Part shown: positions 7,889 through 15,385 of the stretch, in pieces
Layout of the letters: each line of letters starts with the position of its first letter
Position numbering within the stretch: position 1 is the first letter of the stretch
Assembly: GCA_900550955.1 (NCBI GenBank)
Contig: URUF01000032.1
Span: 1-23,376 of the forward strand
Direction of reading: 5' to 3'
Source: an uncultured Eubacteriales bacterium
Lineage (GTDB): Bacteria; Bacillota; Clostridia; Christensenellales; Aristaeellaceae
Length of the DNA: 23,376 bases
The notes under the pieces: model-generated
What the model was told of the DNA's origin: nothing
Seen by the model: only the letters and a program-made list of their open reading frames with translations
The model's database searches: none
Made by a program: the position numbers and the translations under genes

Positions 7889-8740
7889 ATGTTTCGCAAA
7901 AGGTCTGTGTGGCTGTATTTGCTGCCGGGGCTGATTGGGCTGCTGGCTTTTTATCTGGTGCCGTTTGTGTGGGGCATTTGGTTCAGCCTGACCGACGGCA
8001 GCATTGATAACCGCTTTGTTGGGTTTTCCAATTACCAGCGCGTGTGGCAAAACGAGGTCTTTAGGCTGGGGCTGAAAAACACGATAGAGCTTTCGCTTCT
8101 GTGCGCGCCGGTGATTTTTGTGCTGTCCTTTTTGCTGGCGGGCATGCTGCGCAAGCCCATCGCGGGCGGCGGTTTTTTCCGCAACGCCTTGCTGATGCCT
8201 TATTTGATGCCCTCCTCCGCCATGCTGATTATCTGGCTGCTGCTGTTTGATTACGGCGGCGTGGTGAACCGGCTGTTTGTGGCGCTGGGGCAGGGGCGCG
8301 TGTTCTGGCTGGAGGGCGGCGCGCTGCGCGTGCCGATTGTGCTTTTGTACATTTGGAAGAACCTGGGCTTCAGCGTGGTCATCTTTACCGCGGCGTTGCA
8401 GGCCGTGCCCGAATCCCTGTACGAGTATGCGAGCCTGGAGGGCGCGGGCTGGCTTAGGCGGGAGATATCCATCACCCTGCCGCAGGTGCTGCCCACGGCA
8501 TTTTTGGTGCTGGTGCTAGCCATTGTAAACGCGTTCAAGATTTTTAAGGAAGTCTATTTCATTGGCGGGGCCTATCCGGATGAAAGCATTTATACCTTGC
8601 AGCATTATATGAATAACAAGTTTTCAAAGCTGGATTATCAGGACGTGACCACCGCCGCTTACAGCTTTGCGGTCATTGTGATCGCGCTGTTTTTGCTGAT
8701 GTACCGCACCAAGAGCGTGCGCCAGGGCGAAACCGCCTAG
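7889..8740 (+). CDS. Carbohydrate ABC transporter permease, MalF/UgpA type
   Basis: This is a 283-aa polytopic membrane protein with about six hydrophobic segments. The first is YLLPGLIGLLAFYLVPFVWG, followed by the typical WFSLTD and VGFSNYQRVW stretch. The cytoplasmic EAA loop reads EYASLEGAGW...ITLPQVLP, the contact site for the ATPase. It is one half of the membrane channel of a binding-protein-dependent importer; the partner is the next gene. Start: the frame is open from 7664, but that part is the palindromic gap. ATG 7889 has GGGGGAGGAAGG just upstream and begins the conserved sequence. The window has no ATPase gene, so a shared MsmX/UgpC-like ATPase encoded elsewhere is expected. Confidence 0.9.
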   Translation: MFRKRSVWLYLLPGLIGLLAFYLVPFVWGIWFSLTDGSIDNRFVGFSNYQRVWQNEVFRLGLKNTIELSLLCAPVIFVLSFLLAGMLRKPIAGGGFFRNALLMPYLMPSSAMLIIWLLLFDYGGVVNRLFVALGQGRVFWLEGGALRVPIVLLYIWKNLGFSVVIFTAALQAVPESLYEYASLEGAGWLRREISITLPQVLPTAFLVLVLAIVNAFKIFKEVYFIGGAYPDESIYTLQHYMNNKFSKLDYQDVTTAAYSFAVIVIALFLLMYRTKSVRQGETA

Positions 8741-8743
8741 GGG

Positions 8744-8750
8744 AAAGGAG
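8744..8750 (+). promoter_or_regulatory. Ribosome binding site favouring ATG 8758
   Basis: AAAGGAG lies only 1 base before ATG 8752 but 7 bases before the in-frame ATG at 8758. The spacing argues for the second ATG as the real start of the permease. Confidence 0.6.
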
Positions 8751-8757
8751 CATGGCG

Positions 8758-9672
8758 ATGGCCCAAACCGTTTACGCCCCCAAAAGGGGCCGGCGCGCAA
8801 GGAGCGTGCGCCGCACCCTCAGGCTTATCCGCAGGGCAAGGCCGGTTACCTTTGCGCTGCTGTTTGCAATCGCGCTGGTAATGCTGTTGCCCATCGTGTT
8901 CACGTTTTTGTACTCCTTCTTTCCTAAGAGCGAGATTTCGGCCTATCTGGGGCAGCGCGGCAACTACGATGGCGGAAAATGGATGGACGTGCTGTTTTCG
9001 CCCGCGCAGGTGAGCCTTCGGCAGTATTACACCATTTTGATTGAGGAACCCCAGTATTTACAGCTGTTTTGCAACAGCGTTCTGTATGCCGGGGCCATTT
9101 TGCTGGGGCAGGCGCTGGTGATACCCCTGACCGCGTATGCGTTGAGCCGCTTCCGCTTTCGTGGGCGGGACGCGCTGTTCTTTTTGGTGCTGGTGCTGAT
9201 GGTGCTGCCCTTCCAGGTTACCATGGCCCCAAGCGTGATGACGCTGCGCGCCCTGGGCTTGCTCAATACGCCCTGGGCCGTGATCCTGCCGATGGTATTC
9301 TCGCCGTTTTACCTGTTTTTGATACGCCAGTTCATGATTGGCATCCCTAACGAGATCGTAGAGGCGGGGCAGATGGACGGCGCGGGCACCTTCCGCTGCT
9401 TCCTGCATGTGATGCTGCCGGTTTGCCGCCCCATCATTTGCGCGGCGGCGGCGCTTAGCTTTGCGGATAGCTGGAACATGGTGGAGCAGCCCCTTGTGTA
9501 CCTGACGGACCAAAGCCGCCAGCCGCTTAGCGTGATGTTTAACCAGATCAATACCGATTCCACAGGCGTGGCCTTTGCGGGCGCGGCGCTGTACCTATTG
9601 CCCATGCTGCTTGTGTATATCTACTTCCAGGATGATATTTTGCTGGGCGTGCAGCTTAGCGAGCTCAAATAG
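8758..9672 (+). CDS. Carbohydrate ABC transporter permease, MalG/UgpE type
   Basis: This is a 304-aa polytopic membrane protein and the partner of the preceding permease, 17 bases downstream. After a basic N-terminus (RGRRARSVRRTLRLIRR) come hydrophobic segments starting LLFAIALVMLLPIVFTFLYS. The MalG-type landmarks ALSRFRFRGRDALFF and IRQFMIGIPNEIVEAGQMDGAG...VMLP (the EAA loop) are present. The next gene starts 15 bases later, an adaptor protein rather than an enzyme, so the importer operon continues into exporter-like parts. ATG 8752 is an alternative start adding two residues. ATP hydrolysis must come from a protein encoded outside the window. Confidence 0.88.
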   Translation: MAQTVYAPKRGRRARSVRRTLRLIRRARPVTFALLFAIALVMLLPIVFTFLYSFFPKSEISAYLGQRGNYDGGKWMDVLFSPAQVSLRQYYTILIEEPQYLQLFCNSVLYAGAILLGQALVIPLTAYALSRFRFRGRDALFFLVLVLMVLPFQVTMAPSVMTLRALGLLNTPWAVILPMVFSPFYLFLIRQFMIGIPNEIVEAGQMDGAGTFRCFLHVMLPVCRPIICAAAALSFADSWNMVEQPLVYLTDQSRQPLSVMFNQINTDSTGVAFAGAALYLLPMLLVYIYFQDDILLGVQLSELK

Positions 9673-9687
9673 GAGGGATACGTTCAA

Positions 9688-11049
9688 ATGACGAAAAAGT
9701 CCAAGGCGCTCAAGGCGCTGGTATGGCTGGCGGTGGTTGTGGCGGTGTGCATGTACTTTTCGCGCACGGTGCAAACCATCACCACGCCCAAGGTGAAGCT
9801 GGCGCAGGCTACCACCGGGCGTATCGAGCAAAAAATCGCCGTGCAGGCAAAGCCTTACTTTCCCGTGGAAACGGAGGTTACGCTCAACAAGGCCAAGGAC
9901 TATCCCATTACCGTGGACAAGGTATACGTAAAGCCCGGCCTGTTTGTGGAGGCGGGGAACACCCTGTTTACCGCCACGGTGAACGATTACCAGTCCAAAG
10001 AGGACGATCTGCTCAAAAAGTATAACGACAAGGCGCAGGAGCTGATTGACCTGGACATCAAAAACCGCAAAAACTCCAAGCAGAGCATGCAAAACGACCT
10101 GTACGCCCTGATGATTGAAAAGCAGGACGCGCTGGGCGACGCGGAAAACAAGGCGCGCCTGGCCGCGGCTGCCGAAGGTATCGAGCTTACCTTTGACCAA
10201 TCCCTGTGGGAGGCCAAGGCCGCTAAGGAAAAGGCCGGCGCCGAAACCCTGGCGCTGATACGCGCGGCGGCTACCGCCAAGGAGGCCTTTGACACCGCCC
10301 GCGCGGATTTCTTTGCCAGCTACGAAAACAAAAACATCAAGGTGAAGGACGAGGTGTTCACCTACATCAAGGACCGCAACAAGCTGGTGGACGAGATGCG
10401 CGAGATGAGCGACCAGATGGTGGAGCTGATGGACGCCAAGCAGGCGCTTAGCACGGTGACGGCCACAAGCGCGGGCTATGTGGTGGCGCTGGATTTGAAA
10501 AGCGGGGACGCCTACGACGGCCAAAAGAGCGCGTATACCATCGCCAAAAAGGAGGATATGCCCATCCTGCGCGCGGATATCACCGACCTGAAAAAGGAGG
10601 TTTCCGAGGGCGCGAAGGTGGAGGTCGCCGGCGATTACGATACCTACAAAACCAAGGTGAACGCCGTGGTGGACGATACCGACGGGCGCAGGTATGCCGA
10701 GATAGAGCTGACCGAAGAAATCCTGCGCACGGCGGGCGGCATGCAGAAGCTTTTGCAGGATGACGGCATGGAAGTAAACATTGTATTCCGCGCGCGCAAA
10801 AACGCCACCATCATCCCTGCTTCGGCCCTGCGCTCGGAGGGGGACAGCGAGTATATCTTTGTGGCGGAGCGCAACTACGGCGGCTTTTTATCCTCCGGCG
10901 GCATGAAGGCCAAAAAGACCGCCGTTACCGTGATTGACCGGGGCGACACCGCCGTGAGCATACAGGAGGATTTGAGCTATCAGAGCATCATCGACCGGGC
11001 GGACCGCACCGTGGAGGACGGCAAGCCCGTGATGGAGTATGTGGAGTAG
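9688..11049 (+). CDS. HlyD/MacA-like membrane-fusion (periplasmic adaptor-type) protein
   Basis: This is a 453-aa protein with a short basic start and a hydrophobic anchor at about 10-25. A split biotinyl/lipoyl-like domain has one half at about 75-100 (ITVDKVYVKPGLFVEAGNTL) and the other at about 257-285 (VTATSAGYVVALDLKSGD). A long helical hairpin rich in K, E, A and D lies between them, at about 101-256. Beta-barrel-like sequence follows from about 290 (ILRADITDLKKEVSEGAKVEV). This is the domain order of HlyD/MacA adaptors. In Gram-positive bacteria such proteins work with MacB/FtsX-like ABC exporters. The next gene, 3 bases downstream, is a MacB-like membrane protein, consistent with a pair. 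AGGAGGG precedes the ATG. Its presence in an importer operon is unusual. Confidence 0.82.
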   Translation: MTKKSKALKALVWLAVVVAVCMYFSRTVQTITTPKVKLAQATTGRIEQKIAVQAKPYFPVETEVTLNKAKDYPITVDKVYVKPGLFVEAGNTLFTATVNDYQSKEDDLLKKYNDKAQELIDLDIKNRKNSKQSMQNDLYALMIEKQDALGDAENKARLAAAAEGIELTFDQSLWEAKAAKEKAGAETLALIRAAATAKEAFDTARADFFASYENKNIKVKDEVFTYIKDRNKLVDEMREMSDQMVELMDAKQALSTVTATSAGYVVALDLKSGDAYDGQKSAYTIAKKEDMPILRADITDLKKEVSEGAKVEVAGDYDTYKTKVNAVVDDTDGRRYAEIELTEEILRTAGGMQKLLQDDGMEVNIVFRARKNATIIPASALRSEGDSEYIFVAERNYGGFLSSGGMKAKKTAVTVIDRGDTAVSIQEDLSYQSIIDRADRTVEDGKPVMEYVE

Positions 11050-11052
11050 GTT

Positions 11053-12234
11053 ATGCTGAAAGCGTTGTGGAGGAAGCGCCGGGGTACGCTGGTAATGCTG
11101 GCAATACTGGCGGCGGCGATGGCCTGGGGCTGGCTTGCCGTGCGGGCTGTGCCGGATACGTTCCAGCATGTGTGGCCCGCGCCCGCGCCGGTATCCGCCG
11201 CCGAGGGGGAAAAGCCGCAGAATAGCTGGCTGCGCCAGACGCGCTATGCCGCGGAAGGGCTTTCCACCCCGCTGGACGGCGCGTGCGAGGGCGGCGCCCT
11301 GTATGCGGTGGCGCAGCCCGCCGCCGTGGGCGTTGAGGACGGCAAAAGCGTAAGCGCCCGGCTGGTGGGCGTGGAAAAGAGCTATTTTCAACTGCATGAG
11401 CCGGTGCTGCTTAACGGCAGGCAGCTGTACCCTGACGAATGCACCTATGGCGAGCGGGTGGCCATGGTGGACGAGCAGCTGGCCGTGGCACTGTTCCAGT
11501 ATGCCGAGCCGCTGGGCGAAAAGCTTGTGCTGGACGGGCAGGCATATCGCATCGTGGGCGTGATAAAGGCGGGCAAGCAGGTGGGCGACGGCGTAGACTA
11601 CGCGCTGTACGTGCCCCTGCGCGCGCTGGAAAAAAGCGGCGTGACCTTAACCGCCATGGTGTATGAGGCCAGGCCGGTTAAGGGCGCGGGCGGCTGGCCT
11701 GTGTTCCAGGCGGAGGCGGCCAAGCTGGGCGAGGGCACCACGGTGAGCCTTGTGAAGGAAAAAATGAACGCGGCCATGCCGCTTAGGCTGCTGGTATGCC
11801 TATGCCTGGGCGCAGCGGCGCTGTATGGCGTGAAGGGAATGAACTGGGCCTTTGGGCGCTTTGCGGCGCGCTGGCGCGAGCGCATCCAGGAGCAGTATGC
11901 CACGCGCCTGCTGGGATGGGCCCTGTGGCGCTGCCTGCTGTTGCTTGTGGGCTATGCCGCGTGCGCGGCGGCGCTGGCGGGCGTGTTTGTGAAGCTGGTG
12001 GAACCGGTGTATACCTTCCCGGAATGGGTGCCCGCCGTGCTGGTGGAGCCAAAGGACATTCAAACTGCGTTTTGGAACGTTTGGCAAACCCCGGCGACTG
12101 TTGCGGAATACCGCATGCCCCAGCTGATTCGCCTGCGCTTCCTGCGCGAGCTGCTGGGCTGGTGCGCCGGGCTGGCCGGGCTGCTGCTGGGTAGCCTGTG
12201 GGGCCGCCTGACCGCAATGCTGGAGCGCAGGTAA
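11053..12234 (+). CDS. MacB/FtsX-like membrane protein with extracytoplasmic domain
   Basis: This is a 393-aa membrane protein with hydrophobic helices at about 13-32, 244-262, 290-313 and 365-387, the four-helix layout of MacB/FtsX exporter permeases. The extracytoplasmic part (about 33-240) contains a recognisable MacB-periplasmic-core-like stretch: a Y.QLHEP.LLNGRQL segment, then VAMVDEQLAVALF, then LVLDGQAYRIVGVIK. The gene starts 3 bases after the adaptor stop, so translation is probably coupled. MacB itself carries a fused ATPase domain, and FtsX-type permeases usually have an ATPase neighbour; neither is seen here. It could use a distant ATPase or may not act as a pump. Family-level confidence is moderate because the C-terminal helices are only generally similar. 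Confidence 0.7.
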   Translation: MLKALWRKRRGTLVMLAILAAAMAWGWLAVRAVPDTFQHVWPAPAPVSAAEGEKPQNSWLRQTRYAAEGLSTPLDGACEGGALYAVAQPAAVGVEDGKSVSARLVGVEKSYFQLHEPVLLNGRQLYPDECTYGERVAMVDEQLAVALFQYAEPLGEKLVLDGQAYRIVGVIKAGKQVGDGVDYALYVPLRALEKSGVTLTAMVYEARPVKGAGGWPVFQAEAAKLGEGTTVSLVKEKMNAAMPLRLLVCLCLGAAALYGVKGMNWAFGRFAARWRERIQEQYATRLLGWALWRCLLLLVGYAACAAALAGVFVKLVEPVYTFPEWVPAVLVEPKDIQTAFWNVWQTPATVAEYRMPQLIRLRFLRELLGWCAGLAGLLLGSLWGRLTAMLERR

Positions 12235-12245
12235 CGGCGGCCGAA

Positions 12246-12267
12246 GGGCAGGGGAGGGCCCCTGCCC
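12246..12267. repeat. Perfect 9-bp stem hairpin after the MacB-like gene
   Basis: GGGCAGGGG/CCCCTGCCC with loop AGGG lies 12 bases after the stop codon. It contains the same CAGGGG/CCCCTG core as the palindromes at 79-97 and 7863-7876. There is no U-run after it, so it is not a standard terminator, though it may still act on mRNA stability or read-through. Confidence 0.55.
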
Positions 12268-12287
12268 GGAAGGGAGCGGCGCACGGG

Positions 12288-12393
12288 CATGGGAAGGAAG
12301 AAGCGCGAACGCGGCGAAGGCGCAGGCGCGCGAACTCAATCATGGGAAGGAAGAAGCGCGAACGTGCCGAAGGCGCGGGCGCGCGATGCAACG
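12288..12393 (+). repeat. 53-base tandem duplication directly before uvrC
   Basis: Copy 1 is 12288-12340 and copy 2 is 12341-12393. The first 46 bases of the two copies differ at only three positions; the last seven differ. Each copy begins CATGGGAAGGAAGAAGCGCG, so both could encode a short basic peptide starting MGRKKRER. Because 53 is not a multiple of three, the copies lie in different frames. Copy 1 is in frame with uvrC, while the copy 2 frame runs 24 codons and ends at 12416 inside uvrC. Copy 2 ends exactly one base before the uvrC ATG. Confidence 0.85.
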
Positions 12394-14262
12394 ATGAACC
12401 AAACATTATCATATAAAATCAAAATGCTGCCGGAAAGCCCCGGCTGCTACCTGATGAAAAGCCAGGGAGAGATCATTTACGTGGGCAAGGCCGTAAACCT
12501 GAAAAACCGCGTAAGGCAGTATTTTCACGGCTCGCACACGCCCAAGGTGGCGGCCATGGTGGCCCGCGTGGACGATTTTGACCTCATGCTGTGCCAAACC
12601 AACTTTGAAGCCCTCACCCTGGAATGCAACCTCATCAAAAAGCACAGGCCGTTTTATAACATCCTTCTTAAGGACGATAAGCATTACCCCTACCTGCGCA
12701 TAAACCTGAACGAGCCTTACCCCCGCCTGACCCTGGCGCGCAACATGGATAAGCAGGAACCGGGGATTAAGTACTTTGGCCCCTACATAGGCGCTACGGC
12801 GGTGCGCCAGGTGATGGACGAGGTGCGCCGGTTTTTTCCGCTACGCACGTGCAGCCTGTCGCTGCCGCTGAAAACGCCGCGCCGGCCCTGCGTGCATCAT
12901 CAGATCGGCCAATGCCTGGCACCCTGCGCGGGCAAGGTGAGCGAGGCGGAGTACAACGCCATCCTCAAGCGCGTGATTGATTTTTTGAACGGCGACAGCG
13001 GCGAGCTGCTCAAGGAGCTTACGTGTGAAATGCATCAGGCCAGCGACCGCATGGAATACGAGCAGGCCGCCCTCCTGCGCGACAAAATCGCGGATATCCG
13101 CCAGCTGATGGAGGAGCAGCACGCCATCCAAACCCGCGATGTGGAGCAGGATGTGCTGGCCGTGGCCCGCGACGGGCAGGACGCCATGGCGCACCTGACG
13201 CACATACGCGCCGGGCGTATCGAGGGCGGGCGCGCCTTCCTGCTGGAAAACTGCGGCGCGGAGGAGCCGGACGTGCTTCTTGCGAACTTCCTTACCCAGT
13301 ATTACGACGACGGGCATCTCATCCCCCGCAACGTGCTGGCGCAGGCCCTGCCTGAGCCCATCGGCGAGCTGGAGCGCTGGCTGCGCGAGCGGCGCGGCGG
13401 CGCGGTAACGCTTGCCGTTCCCCAGCGCGGCGACAAGGCGGAGCTTGTGCGCCTGGCCCTGAAAAACGCGGAGGACGCGCTGCTTAAGCACCGCCAGAGC
13501 GCCCTTGTAAAGGACATGCGCACCCGCCAGGCCATGCTGGAGCTAAAGGAGGCGCTGGGCCTGCCCACGCTGCCCCTGCGCATTGAGGGATACGATATTT
13601 CCAATACCCAGGGCATTTTAAGCGTGGCCAGCATGGTGGTGTTCGAGGGCGGCGTGCCCAACAAGAAGGCGTACCGCATCTTCCGCATCAAAACCGTGGA
13701 AGGCGCGAACGACTTTGCCTCCATGGCGGAGGTCATAGGCAGGCGTTTTACCCACGGCTTAAAGGAGAAGCACGACCGCGAGGCCGCCGGGCTGGACCCC
13801 GCCACGGGCAGCTTTTCCAAGCTACCGGATGTCATTTTGATCGACGGCGGGCCGGAGCAGCTGCTTTTTGCCCACCGCGCCATGCAGGAGGCGGGCGGCA
13901 ACGTGCCCATGTTTGGCCTGGCGAAAAAGTTTGAGGAAATTTATTTGCCAGGCCGCGCCGAGCCCATCGTGCTGGACAGGCGGTCCAACGCGCTGCACCT
14001 GGTGCAGCATGTGCGCGACGAGGCTCACCGCTTTGGCATCACGCACCACAGAGCGCTGCGCGGCAAAGAGGGCCTCAAAAGCGAGCTAAGCAGCATCGAG
14101 GGCATAGGCCCCAAGAAGCAGGCGGCGCTGATCCGCCATTTCAAGAGCGTAAAGGCAATTTTTGAGGCCACGAAGGAGGAGCTGTGCCAGGTGGAGGGCA
14201 TCAGCGAGGGGCTTGCCCAGCGCATCCTAGAGCATTGCTCCGGGACGGAGCGGGCCAGGTAG
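12394..14262 (+). CDS. uvrC: Excinuclease ABC subunit C (UvrC)
   Basis: This is the 622-aa nucleotide-excision-repair endonuclease that cuts the damaged strand on both sides of a UvrAB-marked lesion. The N-terminal GIY-YIG nuclease is clear (LPESPGCYLM, IIYVGKAVNLKNRVRQYF, ECNLIKKHRPFYN). Cysteines 153, 166, 174 and 178 match the conserved iron-sulfur cluster set. The UVR motif that binds UvrB is at about 205-240. The RNase H-like nuclease has D401 (GYDISN), D484 (LIDGGPEQ) and H545 (DEAHRFGI). Tandem helix-hairpin-helix motifs are at about 565-615 (IEGIGPKKQAAL, VEGISEGLAQRI). Start: ATG 12394 fits the family N-terminus but lacks a clear ribosome binding site. In-frame ATG 12289 would add 35 basic residues from the tandem repeat and is considered less likely. 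The length is normal. Confidence 0.97.
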   Translation: MNQTLSYKIKMLPESPGCYLMKSQGEIIYVGKAVNLKNRVRQYFHGSHTPKVAAMVARVDDFDLMLCQTNFEALTLECNLIKKHRPFYNILLKDDKHYPYLRINLNEPYPRLTLARNMDKQEPGIKYFGPYIGATAVRQVMDEVRRFFPLRTCSLSLPLKTPRRPCVHHQIGQCLAPCAGKVSEAEYNAILKRVIDFLNGDSGELLKELTCEMHQASDRMEYEQAALLRDKIADIRQLMEEQHAIQTRDVEQDVLAVARDGQDAMAHLTHIRAGRIEGGRAFLLENCGAEEPDVLLANFLTQYYDDGHLIPRNVLAQALPEPIGELERWLRERRGGAVTLAVPQRGDKAELVRLALKNAEDALLKHRQSALVKDMRTRQAMLELKEALGLPTLPLRIEGYDISNTQGILSVASMVVFEGGVPNKKAYRIFRIKTVEGANDFASMAEVIGRRFTHGLKEKHDREAAGLDPATGSFSKLPDVILIDGGPEQLLFAHRAMQEAGGNVPMFGLAKKFEEIYLPGRAEPIVLDRRSNALHLVQHVRDEAHRFGITHHRALRGKEGLKSELSSIEGIGPKKQAALIRHFKSVKAIFEATKEELCQVEGISEGLAQRILEHCSGTERAR

Positions 14263-14277
14263 GCGTAGGGAAAAGGG

Positions 14278-14315
14278 AAATGCCCGGCGGTTATGCGCAT
14301 AACCGCCGGGCATTT
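14278..14315. terminator. Long perfect palindrome between convergent uvrC and araC-type genes
   Basis: AAATGCCCGGCGGTTATG and its exact complement form an 18-bp inverted repeat with a CG centre. On + it ends in CATTT. On - it ends in CATTT followed by CCCTTTT. It can act in both directions, and is the best terminator candidate for the minus-strand regulator, whose stop lies 75 bases away. Confidence 0.6.
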
Positions 14316-14356
14316 CGCTGCTTTGGGGATACGGGCGCTTTGCGCCGCGTGCCTTT

Positions 14357-14387
14357 GGCTGCCGGAATAATTGCCGGCAGCCTTTTT
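14357..14387 (+). terminator. Rho-independent terminator downstream of uvrC
   Basis: Stem GGCTGCCGG/CCGGCAGCC (14357-14365 and 14374-14382), 8-base loop, then TTTTT at 14383-14387. The orientation suits + strand transcription from uvrC. It ends 2 bases before the stop of the convergent regulator, preventing antisense read-through. Confidence 0.8.
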
Positions 14388-14389
14388 GG

Positions 14390-15310
14390 TTAGGGAAGGA
14401 TGTTGCGGCTCTGGCGGCGCCAACGGCCGGGCGTGGTTTTGATCACCTTGCGGAATTGGCGCGTAAAGCTGGTGGCAGTGGGAAAGCCCACCTGGCTGCC
14501 CACCTCCAGCACGGATAGATCCGTGCGGAACAAAAGCAGGCAGGCCGCTTCCAGCCGCACCATTTGCAGGTATTCCAGCGGGGTGCATTTCATCACCCGC
14601 TGAAACACCCTGCGCAGGTGCGTGGGGCTGATATGACACAGCGCCGCAAGCTCCTCTACGCGAATGTTTTCCATATAGTGCATGCCGATATGCTCCACGG
14701 CGGGCGCGATGATTTGGATGCGCGCGGGCGCAGCCTCCGACGGTTCCTGGTTGAGCTTGGAGGCGGCGCGCAAAAGCAGCAGCAAAAAGGCGTGGGTTTG
14801 CAGGCGGACCACGTCGCGGTAGCCCTCGTACTGGTTTTCCAGCTCGTTGATAATGGCGTGGGTGATATCGATCATTTCGCTTTGGTCGTTTTGATGCAGC
14901 GTGAACGGCAGCGCCTTTTGGCCGAAGAAGATTTGCATCAACGCGCGCGCGTGCGTGGGATGCAGGTCGGGAATGAAGGTGAAGGGGTCCAGATATAGCC
15001 AGATCCACCGGCTGACCGTGTTGCGCTGGCTTAAAATCAAGTGCTGCACCTTGGCGGGAATCACGGTTACGTTGCCGCTTTCAAAGGCCATCAGCCGCCC
15101 TTCCACCAACGAGTGGCCCTGCCCTTCATAGCAGTAGCCAATTTGCAGGCAGTTGTGGAAATGAAGCATGTTAACGCCCTGGTTTTCCGTATACCAGTGA
15201 TCCGTGCGCATGCATACAATGGGGAAATCCACGGGAAGCCGTACCGGGCAAAAGATGGACTCGTTGGGGTAAGATGTTCGTTTTTGCATGTTTTTTGGTT
15301 CATTTCTCAT
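14390..15310 (-). CDS. AraC-family transcriptional regulator with cupin sensor domain
   Basis: This is a 306-aa regulator. The N-terminal half contains a cupin-like ligand-sensing domain: LHFHNCLQIGYCYEGQG, then GNVTVIPAKVQHLI. The C-terminal about 100 residues hold two helix-turn-helix motifs, VEELAALCHISPTHLRRVF and the second-helix signature VGFPTATSFTRQFRKVIKTTPGRWR, which closely follow the AraC/XylS consensus. Start: GTG 15319 is in frame, but GAGGTGG at 15316-15322 overlaps it and sits 5 bases before ATG 15310, so the ATG was chosen. The gene is divergent from a cysteine desulfidase gene and lies about 1.5 kb from the sugar-uptake operon it could control. AraC proteins of this layout usually activate carbohydrate genes, and the target here is inferred. 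Confidence 0.92.
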   Translation of the reverse strand: MRNEPKNMQKRTSYPNESIFCPVRLPVDFPIVCMRTDHWYTENQGVNMLHFHNCLQIGYCYEGQGHSLVEGRLMAFESGNVTVIPAKVQHLILSQRNTVSRWIWLYLDPFTFIPDLHPTHARALMQIFFGQKALPFTLHQNDQSEMIDITHAIINELENQYEGYRDVVRLQTHAFLLLLLRAASKLNQEPSEAAPARIQIIAPAVEHIGMHYMENIRVEELAALCHISPTHLRRVFQRVMKCTPLEYLQMVRLEAACLLLFRTDLSVLEVGSQVGFPTATSFTRQFRKVIKTTPGRWRRQSRNILP

Positions 15311-15315
15311 GGAAT

Positions 15316-15322
15316 CCACCTC
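15316..15322 (-). promoter_or_regulatory. Ribosome binding site deciding the regulator start
   Basis: On the minus strand GAGGTGG lies 5 bases before ATG 15310. The alternative GTG at 15317-15319 is inside this site and cannot use it. Confidence 0.7.
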
Positions 15323-15328
15323 GGGGCG

Positions 15329-15357
15329 ATGATATCATAAGCACATCAAAAACACAA
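15329..15357 (-). promoter_or_regulatory. Promoter of the AraC-family gene
   Basis: On the minus strand TTGTGT (15357-15352) is followed after 17 bases by TATCAT (15334-15329), a five-of-six match to the -10 consensus, preceded by TGA as an extended -10. The predicted start is near 15322, giving a very short leader before ATG 15310. Confidence 0.45.
15333..15338 (+). promoter_or_regulatory. Possible extended -10 for the cysteine desulfidase gene
   Basis: The palindrome ATGATATCAT (15329-15338) also gives TG-A-TATCAT on the + strand. The -35 position (about 15310-15315) is poor, so activity would depend on the extended -10 or on an activator such as the divergent AraC protein. A start near 15345 would leave a leader of about 40 bases. 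Confidence 0.3.
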
Positions 15358-15385
15358 GCTTTCGATTTGCGGAAAGGAATAGCCC

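Noticed and set aside
6535..7899. Minus-strand open frame of 454 codons opposite the second 769-aa gene
   Set aside because: Same shadow effect; it also runs through the palindromic intergenic element.
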